Shown here in pieces: positions 13,102-24,850 of a stretch of 64,000 bases of DNA (position 1 is its first letter; each line of letters begins with the position of its first letter). A model generated the notes under the pieces. It saw only the letters and a list, made by a program, of their open reading frames with translations. It did no database searches and was not told where the DNA came from. Origin of the DNA: Polychytrium aggregatum (taxonomy: Eukaryota > Chytridiomycota > Chytridiomycetes > Polychytriales); assembly GCF_025602895.1 (NCBI RefSeq), contig NW_026516218.1:434001-498000 (forward strand), read 5' to 3'. The position numbers and the translations under genes were made by a program.

Positions 13102-13415
13102 TGCAGCACGCTCGGAACGAAACAAGATAGTGCCGATTTGCGTTCTTTCGCAGTTCAGCCTCTGACTGTTATTGGTCTGGAGGAGCACAGTCTTGAGATA
13201 TGGTGTGCATTGAACCATCGTCGGGGGGCTCCGCGGGCTCGATGGACAGTGCCTTCCCCTGCTTCCACGAGGCATTCCCAGAGGCAGCCTCAACGTCATA
13301 CTGCCTGGACACACTCTTTGGCCATGGCAGACGACGGATGGGTGTATTTGCACCAGAGAAAATCAGCAGTATCGGCTCAAAACAGGGTGCGCTGTTTCGT
13401 TTTGAACGGGCTCCA
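13102..13415 (-). mobile_element. Decayed non-autonomous copy, Fanzor/Tc1 family
   Basis: The two 28-bp ends are TGCAGCACGC...GAAACAAGATA on the left and, on the other strand, TGGAGC...GAAACAGCGCA. Both match the spacing of the family ends. Read on the minus strand the inner part carries the recurrent GTGCAAATACACCCATCC motif followed by ATGGCC, the position where the transposase starts in the full element. Size is 314 bp and no open frame survives. It lies just 3' of MUS81. Confidence 0.6.
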
Positions 13416-13865
13416 TCTGAGCACCCGGCCCCTTCCGGGCCTCATCCTGGACTCATCGACGCTCCGCCGGGCACGGCCTTCTGCGATCGGCTGCTCCTGG
13501 GGACCGCAAGCTCCTCTTGCCGTCGCCAACCATGACCCACAGAGAAGAGCTCCCCACCCCGCGGCTGCCTCGGGAGGCCAAGAACATCAAAAATGTATGG
13601 CATCGCCGGCCAGCACGCCGATCTCCGGATATCCTGGCCAGCGAGCTCCCAACACACCTGCTTATCGGGATACGGCCGGCTGCCGAGAATCGTCTCTGCG
13701 TCTCGCAGCTCGCAGCTCGCATCACATCTTGCATCTGAGGCTGGACGGCCCACAACCCATCGGCCCTAAATCCCTCTTCCTCACTCTCCCGTCTCTACCC
13801 TGCCATTGCTTCTGCAACTTGCTCGGCCATCGTGGCCTCCTCGCCTTCCTCGCTGGCCAGTATTA

Positions 13866-17278
<3,413 letters not shown>

Positions 17279-17814
17279 CAACAATACAGTTCTTCCAAAG
17301 TGACTGTGACACCCAGATCTCATGGCTGCGGGAAATAGCTGCGAGCGGTGAGCAGCATTTATCGACGGGGTCTCTATGCCTCGATCGTGAATTGTGGCGC
17401 ATCGCATCGATGGATGATGGATCACAAGCTGCATATATTGCAGCATGAGCAACCCTTGGTGATGCAACTGCTCAAGGTATTGAAGAGCCCTGGTCGACGT
17501 GGGCTGGGCACATATCACATCTACGGTGTGGATGGCCGTAGGGAATGGCGGGTGGGTGTATTCCCACTCCGAATCAAGTCACGATGTCCCAAGCACTGCA
17601 GTACATATTGTGGCTACAGATAACACAGATGAAAACGGAGCACTCCCTAATTTTCTTTGGCATCAGGGTGTCCCATTACAAAACTTTCTTCGACTTGAAC
17701 CGTGACGGCTCTGTCGTTTCGACTCGACTAGAACTTCCTGTCCGGACAGCAACGAGCCAGCAGCAGACCCACATCGTCATCTCATTGCAACCACCACGAG
17801 GGGGAGGGAGGCAG
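17279..17814. other. Intergenic between convergent MYST and ankyrin genes
   Basis: No protein-coding gene is recognised. The middle holds fragments of the Fanzor/Tc1 element family (see 17,525-17,745). The rest is unremarkable. Confidence 0.5.
17525..17745 (-). mobile_element. Fragments of Fanzor/Tc1 family elements
   Basis: A GGGTGGGTGTATTCCCACTC motif (reverse of the recurrent inner motif) is followed by GATGTCCC, as expected near a left end on the minus strand. A second end-like block, GGGTGTCCCATTACAAAAC, lies about 90 bp further right. The two do not form one clean pair of ends, so this may be two overlapping relics. Confidence 0.4.
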
Positions 17815-19113
17815 TTAGGTCCACACGTTCTCAAAGGGATAGGCGTTCATATCAAGGCCGTAGCTCAGCAATCGCTGAACGACCTTGACGTGGCCGTTGG
17901 TCATGGCCAATTTGAGCAGCAAGCCGCCATGGGATATCGTATCTGCGCCGTGCTGGAGAAGGAGCCCGACCACTTGATCATGGCCATGTTCGCACGCATT
18001 CTTGAGGGCCTCGTCAGCGTTGGCATGCACATCGGCATCGAATTCCAGTAACATTTGCACAACCGCCACATGGCCCATCTTGGCTGCCGTTCGCAGAGCC
18101 TCCCCGTGCGCTGCGTTGATATCGGCTCCACTCTCGAGCAGCAGTCTGAGGATCTGATCCCGTCCCTTGGCAGCGGCTACACGCAGGGCCTGATTGCCGG
18201 CGGCTTGAACGTCGCATCCCAGTCCGATGAGAAGACGTACCAGCTCGACGTGTCCGTTCTCGCAGGCCAGTCGGAAGGGAGCGTCGTCGCCGGCTCGGAA
18301 ATCAACGCCGCTTTCGATCAAGAGCCGGACGATTTGCTCGTGGCCCTGGCGCACGGCTTGTAGAAGGACATTGGAGGCGCCGTCGGCCCAGTGCGGATGA
18401 CGGTCGCGATAGACTTGAAGTACAAAGACGACCAGGTCGTGGTAGCCCAGACAGCAGCCCATACGCAAGATAGCCAGATTGTTGATGCTCATGTCGGCGC
18501 CAAAGGCCTCGAGGGCCTTCACGACATGCAGATGGTTCTTTCCGGCAGCCGCAATCGCGATGGCAGACAGGCGGTGTCGGTCAAAGGAGGTCTGTGAGTT
18601 GCCCAGCAGGAAATCGACAATGGCAAAGTGCCCGTTGATGGCGGCATAGTGGAGCGAGAGGTCGTCGTTGGAGTGCACATCAGCCCCGGCGGCAATAAGC
18701 GACCTGCAGGCAAGTAGATCGCCGAGGAAGCAGGCACTGTGCAGCACCCCGGTGCAACTCGAAGCACTGACAGAGTTGTGCCTGAGGATCATCTCGAGGA
18801 CGTGAGAATTGCCCGAAGTCGTGGCCCAGAGCATGACCGGCAGCATCGGCGAGTCGGAGGTGGTCGAGGGCCGAGATGAGTGCAGCTGAATGATCGTCTC
18901 GAGCAGATGCTGGGGAGCCGCCCTGGATGTCAGGAGCTTGAGCGAGGCCAGCAGACCCCGAGTGGCAAGCAGTGAGCGACAGAGCAGCCGATGCACATCC
19001 TGCCGGAGCTCTCGATAGAGCCGCTTGCTTGCCGACAGCAACCTCAGCGAGTCTGAAGGTCTCGAGATGAATGCGAATATATGGATGGAAACGTCGGACG
19101 GGATGCTTTCCAT
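17815..19113 (-). CDS. F-box-like protein with ankyrin repeats, intronless
   Basis: A 432-residue open frame from the ATG at 19,113 (MESIPSDVSIHIFAFIS). The first ~40 residues resemble an F-box (IPSDVSIHIFAFISRPSDSL, then SKRLYREL), the module that binds SKP1 in SCF ubiquitin ligases. The rest is about ten ankyrin units, for example GVLHSACFLGDLLACRSLI, ALRVAAAKGRDQILRLLLES and ALKNACEHGHDQVVGLLLQH. An upstream in-frame ATG at 19,215 would add 34 residues, but 19,113 gives the usual F-box start. The likely role is a substrate receptor with the ankyrin face as recognition surface; the substrate is unknown. It lies 223 bp left of the Fanzor element. Confidence 0.85.
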   Translation of the reverse strand: MESIPSDVSIHIFAFISRPSDSLRLLSASKRLYRELRQDVHRLLCRSLLATRGLLASLKLLTSRAAPQHLLETIIQLHSSRPSTTSDSPMLPVMLWATTSGNSHVLEMILRHNSVSASSCTGVLHSACFLGDLLACRSLIAAGADVHSNDDLSLHYAAINGHFAIVDFLLGNSQTSFDRHRLSAIAIAAAGKNHLHVVKALEAFGADMSINNLAILRMGCCLGYHDLVVFVLQVYRDRHPHWADGASNVLLQAVRQGHEQIVRLLIESGVDFRAGDDAPFRLACENGHVELVRLLIGLGCDVQAAGNQALRVAAAKGRDQILRLLLESGADINAAHGEALRTAAKMGHVAVVQMLLEFDADVHANADEALKNACEHGHDQVVGLLLQHGADTISHGGLLLKLAMTNGHVKVVQRLLSYGLDMNAYPFENVWT

Positions 19114-19336
19114 GGGCGCAAGCAGCGATGTGTTTGCAATGGTGGTTGGTGGACGAATTGCGAGACCGCGCAAAGGGAATGAATGAGGAGGATGCTGGGC
19201 GGCTCGCAGCTGCACCCAGGGCGGTCCGGGGGCTCGGATGCACTCGGATCGACGCTGAACCCCGTGGCTGCTGCCGGCGGCTGGAGAAGCGTCGGCCTGA
19301 CCTGGTGATGCACTCGGCGCAGCCTCCGGTATAGAT

Positions 19337-19364
19337 TACAGGCAATCCAATAAAAAACGGGACA
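19337..19364 (+). repeat. Left terminal inverted repeat of the Fanzor element
   Basis: 28 bp from TACA to GGGACA, followed by CCCGG. The same sequence with few changes starts the copies at 32,770 and 57,132. Confidence 0.85.
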
Positions 19365-19421
19365 CCCGGATTTTGACCATTCATCGAATATTTTGTTACC
19401 CAAAACCATCGCGCGCTGGCC

Positions 19422-20356
19422 ATGACCATTCGCCACACATCCGACTTTCGCACCGCCGCATTGCGATGCTACGATCTCATCCATAGCCTGCGCAAGGTTG
19501 CCACCATATTCAGTGTGTCCAAGAGCACCATCCATCGATGGCACCGAGGATGCAAGCCATCCGAGCCACCCCGAGTCCCAGCTCGCAGATCCACTTTCTT
19601 CGAGCAGGCATGTCCAGTCATTCGCACCCTGATTGAACAGGACCCGTTCCAGACTGGTCCTGTGCTGCGGTGCAAGCTCGAGTCCATCCTCCAGAGGAAA
19701 GTATCACTCTCACTCTGCCACACTGCCATCCACCGAGCAGGTCTCTCACACAAGAGGGCAACACACCTCTACAAGTCCAAGCGACTGGATGAGCGAGTGG
19801 CACAGTTCAGGGACCAGGCCCGCTCCATTGACCCACGTGACGATTCGTTTTTGTCGATGAGACAGGGATCAGGAGATCCATTTTCCCTCTCTACGGATAC
19901 TCGCCGAAGGGTGCTCCGCTTCGCCAGCGCAATCACATGAAGCACAAGTCTGTCTCGGCTGCATTTGCCATCAACCACTCTGGTGTGCTGCATCGCATGT
20001 ACATCCCCACATCATTCAAGACACACTCGATGGTCGAGTTCTTTGAGCGAGCGGCCTTCCCAGACGACTCTGTGATTGTGATGGACAATGTCAGCATGCA
20101 CAAGACAATGGCTGTCCTGGACTGCATCGAGCGCCGAGGATGGTCAGTGATCTTCACCCCACCTGCCTCGCCCGACTTCAATCCCATCGAGAACTTCTTT
20201 GGGATTGTGAAGCATCAGTACAGGAAGGCGGCAGCGGTGAATGCGTCCGAGGGGTTCAAGGTCGGGATGGTGACCCTGTTCGAGTCCGCCGTGCGGAGGG
20301 TGCTTCCAGATGTCTTCCCACGGCTGATTGAACGTGCGATGCGCTTCTGGGGTTGA
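19422..20356 (+). pseudogene. DD34E (Tc1/mariner-IS630-type) transposase with a -1 frameshift
   Basis: The first frame starts at ATG 19,422 and has an N-terminal helix-turn-helix (VATIFSVSKSTIHRW). It runs to about 19,850, where a run of five T (19,848-19,852) must be read with a -1 shift to reach VFVDETGIRRSIFPLYGYSP and continue to the stop at 20,356. The catalytic triad is the D of VDETG (GAT 19,856), the D of VMDN (GAC 20,084) and, 34 residues later, the E of SPDFNPIENFFG. The joined protein would be about 311 residues, normal for the family. The shift may be a disabling mutation or, as in some IS630 relatives, a natural slip. No domain is missing. Confidence 0.85.
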
Positions 20357-20473
20357 GTTCCCTCCAATCAAGCCGCCGTTTTCGCGTTCACATCCCTGGC
20401 TTGAACCTCTCGGCGATTTTTGAACAGGTCGCTTCCCCAACCAACCCGCAAAGACGGGCTCCTGCTCTCGGGT

Positions 20474-20480
20474 ATAAATG
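20474..20480 (+). promoter_or_regulatory. TATA box-like site upstream of the Fanzor gene
   Basis: TATAAAT within CTCGGGTATAAATGCC, 128 bp before the Fanzor start codon and about 118 bp after the transposase stop. It suggests that the Fanzor gene has its own promoter rather than depending on read-through. Confidence 0.5.
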
Positions 20481-20607
20481 CCACACCTTCGTCTCTGCTG
20501 CTTTCTTCCCTCATCTCACCTTGATCTGATCATCGCGCCATTGTACGATAAAAAAAAGTCTCTGCTCTGACCAGTACCACTGGCAGGCATCCAGCATCCT
20601 CCGCCCC

Positions 20608-22977
20608 ATGCCTCCGAAGCGCAAGGGTGCCGGTGATGGCCAGCCTCGGCCACCCAGGCCCAAGAAAGCCAAGTCACAGTCGGAGCCTGTCTCTGGTTCG
20701 TATTCTGATCCCACGCATGCTTGGTCGTCTGTTGCTCCGTCGCTCACCACCACTGCTTCTGCAGATCCAATGGATGTCGATCCCACCGAGCCTGGTCCAT
20801 CTACTTCCTCGAGTACTGGCAAGCGATGTCGCCAGTGCGATGGCACCGATCACGAACGCTGCAACACCAACAGGTGTCCCAAATACCGGCCCCTCAAGAG
20901 CTCTGTCGTCCCACTCGTGGATGGAAGGTCATCCGCCCCTCAGTTCAGCTGCTTCAAGCAGACGATGGATGGCTGTTGTCTCAATCCCGCTCTCCGCGAC
21001 AAGATCCAGGCCACCGTCGAGGCCATGACCCAGATCCAGTTCGAGGCATCCAGGCTGCTCAACCTGCACATCCTGAGGTGCATCGAGCAGGATCTTCCCG
21101 TCCCCGTCATCTCCAAGTCCACCCCTGCTTTCGTTCGCCAATGCTTCACGATCGTCCAGGCTGGTGCTCTCTTGACAGCCAGGGACAATGAAAAATACGA
21201 GCATCTGGTCGCTTCCTTTCGCGACTATCAGACCACTCGACATGCAGACCTGCCTCCGGCCCCTCGTCTGCCTGATGGTGCTCACAGTCAGCTTCTCACA
21301 CTGGCTGTCAATGCCTATGCCACCAACTGCACCACCCATCTCGACCTGGCCTACTGGCGACTCCTTCGCCGCTTCTGCGCTGCCGTCTTCCCAGCCAACA
21401 AGCACAAGCACGAAGCCATCGAGGCCTGTCTCGAGCTCTTCGAGAAACCAGGGCAGACTCCACCCAAGGCCGATCTCGAGTTCCTCTATCCAGACTTTGG
21501 CCACATCCTGGACGAGTTTCGGTACAGCAACGACCAGGACCGCTTCCGGGCCCTCCATCGCCTCTCACACCATGTGAGAATCCTCGCCCGAGACAAGATG
21601 GTCGACAATGTCCACAAGTGGATCGACTGTGACATGCCCGCCCTCCGAGTCACCGAGCTGCAGCGCCAGGCCAAGCTGGACAAGCTCACTGCCCGAGGCA
21701 TTCCCTCCGACGACAAGAGGTTCACCAAGGCCAAGTCTGAGCTCGGCACCACCAAGGCCAAGATCAACAAGCTGGCCGCCAGGATCAACTGGGCACTCAA
21801 GCAGCTCGCTCTGGACACTCCTCCGGCCGTGTGCACGATGGTTCCTCTATGCACCACCAAGGCCAAGTATGTCAAGATCAACACCGTCACTCTCTGGCAA
21901 CTCCTTGACACCGAACATCGTCTTAGACTCACCAGGGACAAGCTCAAGGAAGAAGGTGATGACGGCATCAACAACCAGGATCGTCTCTGGCGCAGTTGCT
22001 TCAAGCTGCGTAGTTCCCTCTTCCAAGAGCGGGACGTGGACAAGAAGCTGTTCAACTACGAGATCAGCACCGATGGCATTGGATGCACCATCGGTCTCGT
22101 CAAGTTTGTGCGTCGAACCGATCACACCGAGACCTCCGAGCCTCCTCCGACTGCCGAGCAGCGCATCCAGACCCACATCGGTGACCCAGACCCCAACCGC
22201 ACCACTTGGATTGGCATCGATCCTGGAGTCGGCTCCATCTTCACGGCGGTCATCCAAGCACCGGGCCACCAAGACGAGGTGGTCTCATTCTCCAATGGCC
22301 ACTACCAGCAAATGTGTGGCCATACGTCCAACACCAAGTGGCACAACACCATGAAGTATCGACTCAGCATCGAGACCTGGATGTCGACCACCCCCTCGCC
22401 CAAAGTGCAGTCCTCGGAGGCTTTCAAGGTCCATCTCACCCATGTCCTGCGACCGGAGCTGCGAGTGCAGCTCGACTTCCACCTTGGCAAGAAGGCCCGT
22501 CACCATCGCTTCACGGGCCACAAGAGACGCCAAGTGGCCGTCGACAGGATGTGCAAGGCCGTCCTGAAGCACGCCCCGATACGGACCGATGTGGTGATCG
22601 CCTTTGGCAATGCGTCATGGCGTCAAGGCAAGGGCTATGCATCCAGCCCTCGGAGGCAGCGGTTTGCTCGGTACTTTGAGCAATTCGAGCACCACCGTCG
22701 CCGTCCCAATCACCATCATGGAAGCGTCAAGGTGGCCTCGACGAACGAGTTCAACACCTCGCAAGTGTGCTCCAAGTGCCTGGAGCCAGTTCGGTTGGAA
22801 GGACTCGATGCGCCCAGTGTTGCGAATTCCCACTTTGTCAGGAGCTGCAAGAATCCCAGCTGCCGGACAGTGTGGAATCGCGACGTCAATGCGGCGCGCA
22901 ACATGATCACAGTATGCAGGTCGATTGTGGAGACCGGAGAGCGACCGGTGGTCTTCACTCGGAGGCTGCCAAAGTGA
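20608..22977 (+). CDS. Fanzor, eukaryotic TnpB-like RNA-guided nuclease
   Basis: An intronless 789-residue frame. Residues 1-70 are a basic, proline/serine-rich leader (MPPKRKG, RPKKAK) that may be a nuclear signal. C74-X2-C77-X4-H82-X2-C85 forms a zinc-knuckle-like motif. Residues ~110-520 are mostly helical, matching the recognition/wedge part of TnpB-like proteins. The RuvC-like nuclease begins at TTWIGIDPGVGS (D538), continues through DVVIAFGNASWRQGKG, then STNEFNTSQVCSKC (E714; C721, C724) and RSCKNPSCRTVWNRDVNAAR (C747, C752; D759). The D/E/D triad and the four-cysteine zinc ribbon are intact. Characterised Fanzors use an omega-RNA to find and cut DNA. It lies downstream of the transposase in the same element. 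An active protein is plausible; expression is unknown. Confidence 0.93.
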   Translation: MPPKRKGAGDGQPRPPRPKKAKSQSEPVSGSYSDPTHAWSSVAPSLTTTASADPMDVDPTEPGPSTSSSTGKRCRQCDGTDHERCNTNRCPKYRPLKSSVVPLVDGRSSAPQFSCFKQTMDGCCLNPALRDKIQATVEAMTQIQFEASRLLNLHILRCIEQDLPVPVISKSTPAFVRQCFTIVQAGALLTARDNEKYEHLVASFRDYQTTRHADLPPAPRLPDGAHSQLLTLAVNAYATNCTTHLDLAYWRLLRRFCAAVFPANKHKHEAIEACLELFEKPGQTPPKADLEFLYPDFGHILDEFRYSNDQDRFRALHRLSHHVRILARDKMVDNVHKWIDCDMPALRVTELQRQAKLDKLTARGIPSDDKRFTKAKSELGTTKAKINKLAARINWALKQLALDTPPAVCTMVPLCTTKAKYVKINTVTLWQLLDTEHRLRLTRDKLKEEGDDGINNQDRLWRSCFKLRSSLFQERDVDKKLFNYEISTDGIGCTIGLVKFVRRTDHTETSEPPPTAEQRIQTHIGDPDPNRTTWIGIDPGVGSIFTAVIQAPGHQDEVVSFSNGHYQQMCGHTSNTKWHNTMKYRLSIETWMSTTPSPKVQSSEAFKVHLTHVLRPELRVQLDFHLGKKARHHRFTGHKRRQVAVDRMCKAVLKHAPIRTDVVIAFGNASWRQGKGYASSPRRQRFARYFEQFEHHRRRPNHHHGSVKVASTNEFNTSQVCSKCLEPVRLEGLDAPSVANSHFVRSCKNPSCRTVWNRDVNAARNMITVCRSIVETGERPVVFTRRLPK

Positions 22978-23077
22978 TCTGTTTTATTTCTTGTGGCTTT
23001 GCTTGACGCAAGCACAGCACATACTACATGTTCATGGAAACGGCTATATTGTCCCGTTTTTTTCTGAATAAAGTGTA
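22978..23077 (+). ncRNA. Fanzor 3' end and right transposon end, candidate omega-RNA region
   Basis: The 100 bp after the Fanzor stop contain a perfect 5-bp-stem hairpin (GCTTG-ACG-CAAGC, 23,001-23,013) and end in the right terminal repeat. The copy at 57,132-57,393 keeps this stretch nearly unchanged, including the hairpin with an altered loop (GAT for GAC). In TnpB systems the guide RNA comes from the right end and its guide lies just outside the element. The assignment here is by analogy only. Confidence 0.35.
23050..23077 (-). repeat. Right terminal inverted repeat of the Fanzor element
   Basis: Read on the minus strand from 23,077 it begins TACA, contains ATTCAG, and ends AAAAAACGGGACA. 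It is shared with the copies ending at 33,133 and 57,393. Confidence 0.85.
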
Positions 23078-23283
23078 ATTTGTTCAGGCGACAGCTGACA
23101 GAAAGAAAAAAAAGTCGGTATTGCGAGCGGCCCAGAAGCGGAGAGCGGGCCGGCGGGGCGACAGATAGACGCAGTGTGATCGGAGCAAGAATAGGGCCCG
23201 GGAGAAGCATTTCGCAGGGGCTGGGAAAACACTGTATCCGGAGCTGGCTGCATCCTTATGCTGATGGCTGTTGCGAGGTGCAT

Positions 23284-24808
23284 TCATTTGCGATGCCGTC
23301 GCTTGCGTCTGCGGACCAGCTCCCAGCCAATCTCATGTTTTGAGCGGACAATCGTCCGCTGGACGATGGCCACAGGATTCTGCTTCAGCAGAGCGTTGAC
23401 TTCGTTGGCCTCCACGGTTGGGAAGCGCTCATATTCAGGGGTCGTAGTATCTGCCATATTGGACCAGGGTGAGTATGTCGATGTCGCCAGAGCGATATGC
23501 GTGCTCTCGATACCGAGCGCATTTCCAGCATAATCCCATCCGACACTTTCTCCGTCCCGATATCCCGCGTCCAATCGAACCTCGACGCTTCGAAACAGGC
23601 GGGTGCGTCTTCCAGTACGTCTTGTGGCTCTCCACAATTTGGGCGGAGAACGGGCTCCGGAGCTGATCATAATCCGGCGGCAGCATCGACTTGTGCAGAT
23701 ACGACGGCAACGGCAGTGTGTTTAGATAGCTCTTGATGCAGTATTCGCTGCCTTCGTTCACCTGCATCACGGGAGGGTCGTCCATGCGAACCGTCTTGAG
23801 GGCATGTTCCAGGATATCAATGTCCGGGAGCACCGGCCGGATCCGAACCTGGCCGCCAGCAAGCGAGATTCAGATGGTCAGGAACCATGCAGTCGAGCAC
23901 GAACATGCAGTCGACAGCAGCCCGACTGGAGCAAGCTCGAGAATGACTTCCTTTGCTACTCGACCGTAGTGTATGCTGCAGATACATGCCCTGCTGCTGT
24001 TGGGCTCGAGCGGACGACGGATCGGCCGATGCATCGATATTTCTTGGACAGCGTCCTTGTGGTGCTTGACGAGGCCTGGAATCGCAGTGTTCCTGAATAT
24101 CGTCGAGTAAATCCCAGGCTGTCGAGGCTGCCGCACCGGATCTTGGGCCTGAGAATTCCCCTGAGGCAGGTCTTTCGCTCTCCGCGACAGGGCAGACCCG
24201 CTGGGCCTCCTTCCGTCACATACAGGACTGTCGGGCTTAGGTCGATCGGGGTGTTCTCCCTCGCCGCGATGCTGTCCATCTGTGCTTCGGGCCGATCGAC
24301 AGGGTACCCGACTGCCCCAGCGGATATGTTTTGGAACCCTGGGCGGTAGCATCTGCACTACCGAGGGCTCCGGGTGGAATGGGTCCGTTGGGCTATTGAT
24401 GGGATCTCTGAAAAACGGCATGTCCGCTGGCTGACGAGCGTGGGAATGGCTCTGTGGGAATGGCTCCACGGGAGAGGTGGATGTGCGAGTTTCTGACGAT
24501 CCTTTGATACTCTTGGATATCCATCAGTGTCGCTCCCAATCACCCAGCGGCCCCTCCCTCAGTCCGAGCCCTGTGTGGGATTGGAAACTCGGCGCGCCGA
24601 CCATCGTTTCTTCGGGCTGTCCTGTTCACATCGCCTCGTTGCGGCCATCCACATCGCCTGCCTCGAGACTCGGCTTCGAAGACACCTCCGATACCGCCTG
24701 CGCTTATCAACTGGATAAATTCTGCCAAGATGGTACATCCTGTGTGAGGGCGATGGCGAGAGTGCGTCCATTTCTGCCAAAGATACGAAGGCTCCGAAGA
24801 TCACTCAT
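23284..24808 (-). CDS. Unidentified multi-exon gene
   Basis: Not recognised. The stop is at 23,284-23,286 after a strongly basic tail (VRRRKRRHRK), preceded by ANEVNALLKQNPVAIVQRTI. A second clear coding stretch reads LPDIDILEHALKTVRMDDPP, YCIKSYLNTLPLPSYLHKSM and DQLRSPFSAQIVESHKTYWK (23.6-23.8 kb), probably joined to the last exon through an intron ending ATGGCAG near 23,452. Further upstream the frames are rich in Pro, Ser and Arg and the splicing could not be solved. A candidate start is ATG 24,808 (MSDLRSLRIFGRNGRTLAIA), only 42 bp from the IFT56 start on the other strand. Confidence 0.45.
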
Positions 24809-24850
24809 TCCCAACTACCCCTCGTCCACTTGACGCTGCCCTTCGCTCAG

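Larger units (their letters stand above)
19337..23077 (+). mobile_element. Fanzor-carrying Tc1/mariner-type DNA transposon (3.74 kb)
   Basis: The left end begins TACA at 19,337 and 15 bases later runs into AAAAAACGGGACA. The right end, read on the other strand from 23,077, begins TACA and runs into the same block at the same distance, so the 28-bp ends match over the inner 13 bases and several outer positions. Both end in TA, the expected target duplication. Two genes lie inside in the same direction: a DD34E transposase (19,422-20,356) and a Fanzor (20,608-22,977). Mariner-type transposons carrying Fanzor genes are a known class; this copy is complete except for one frameshift. Several short relatives occur in the window. 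Confidence 0.9.

Noticed and set aside
20929-21558. Long minus-strand frames opposite the Fanzor gene
   Set aside because: They mirror codon bias of the real gene and contain no domain.
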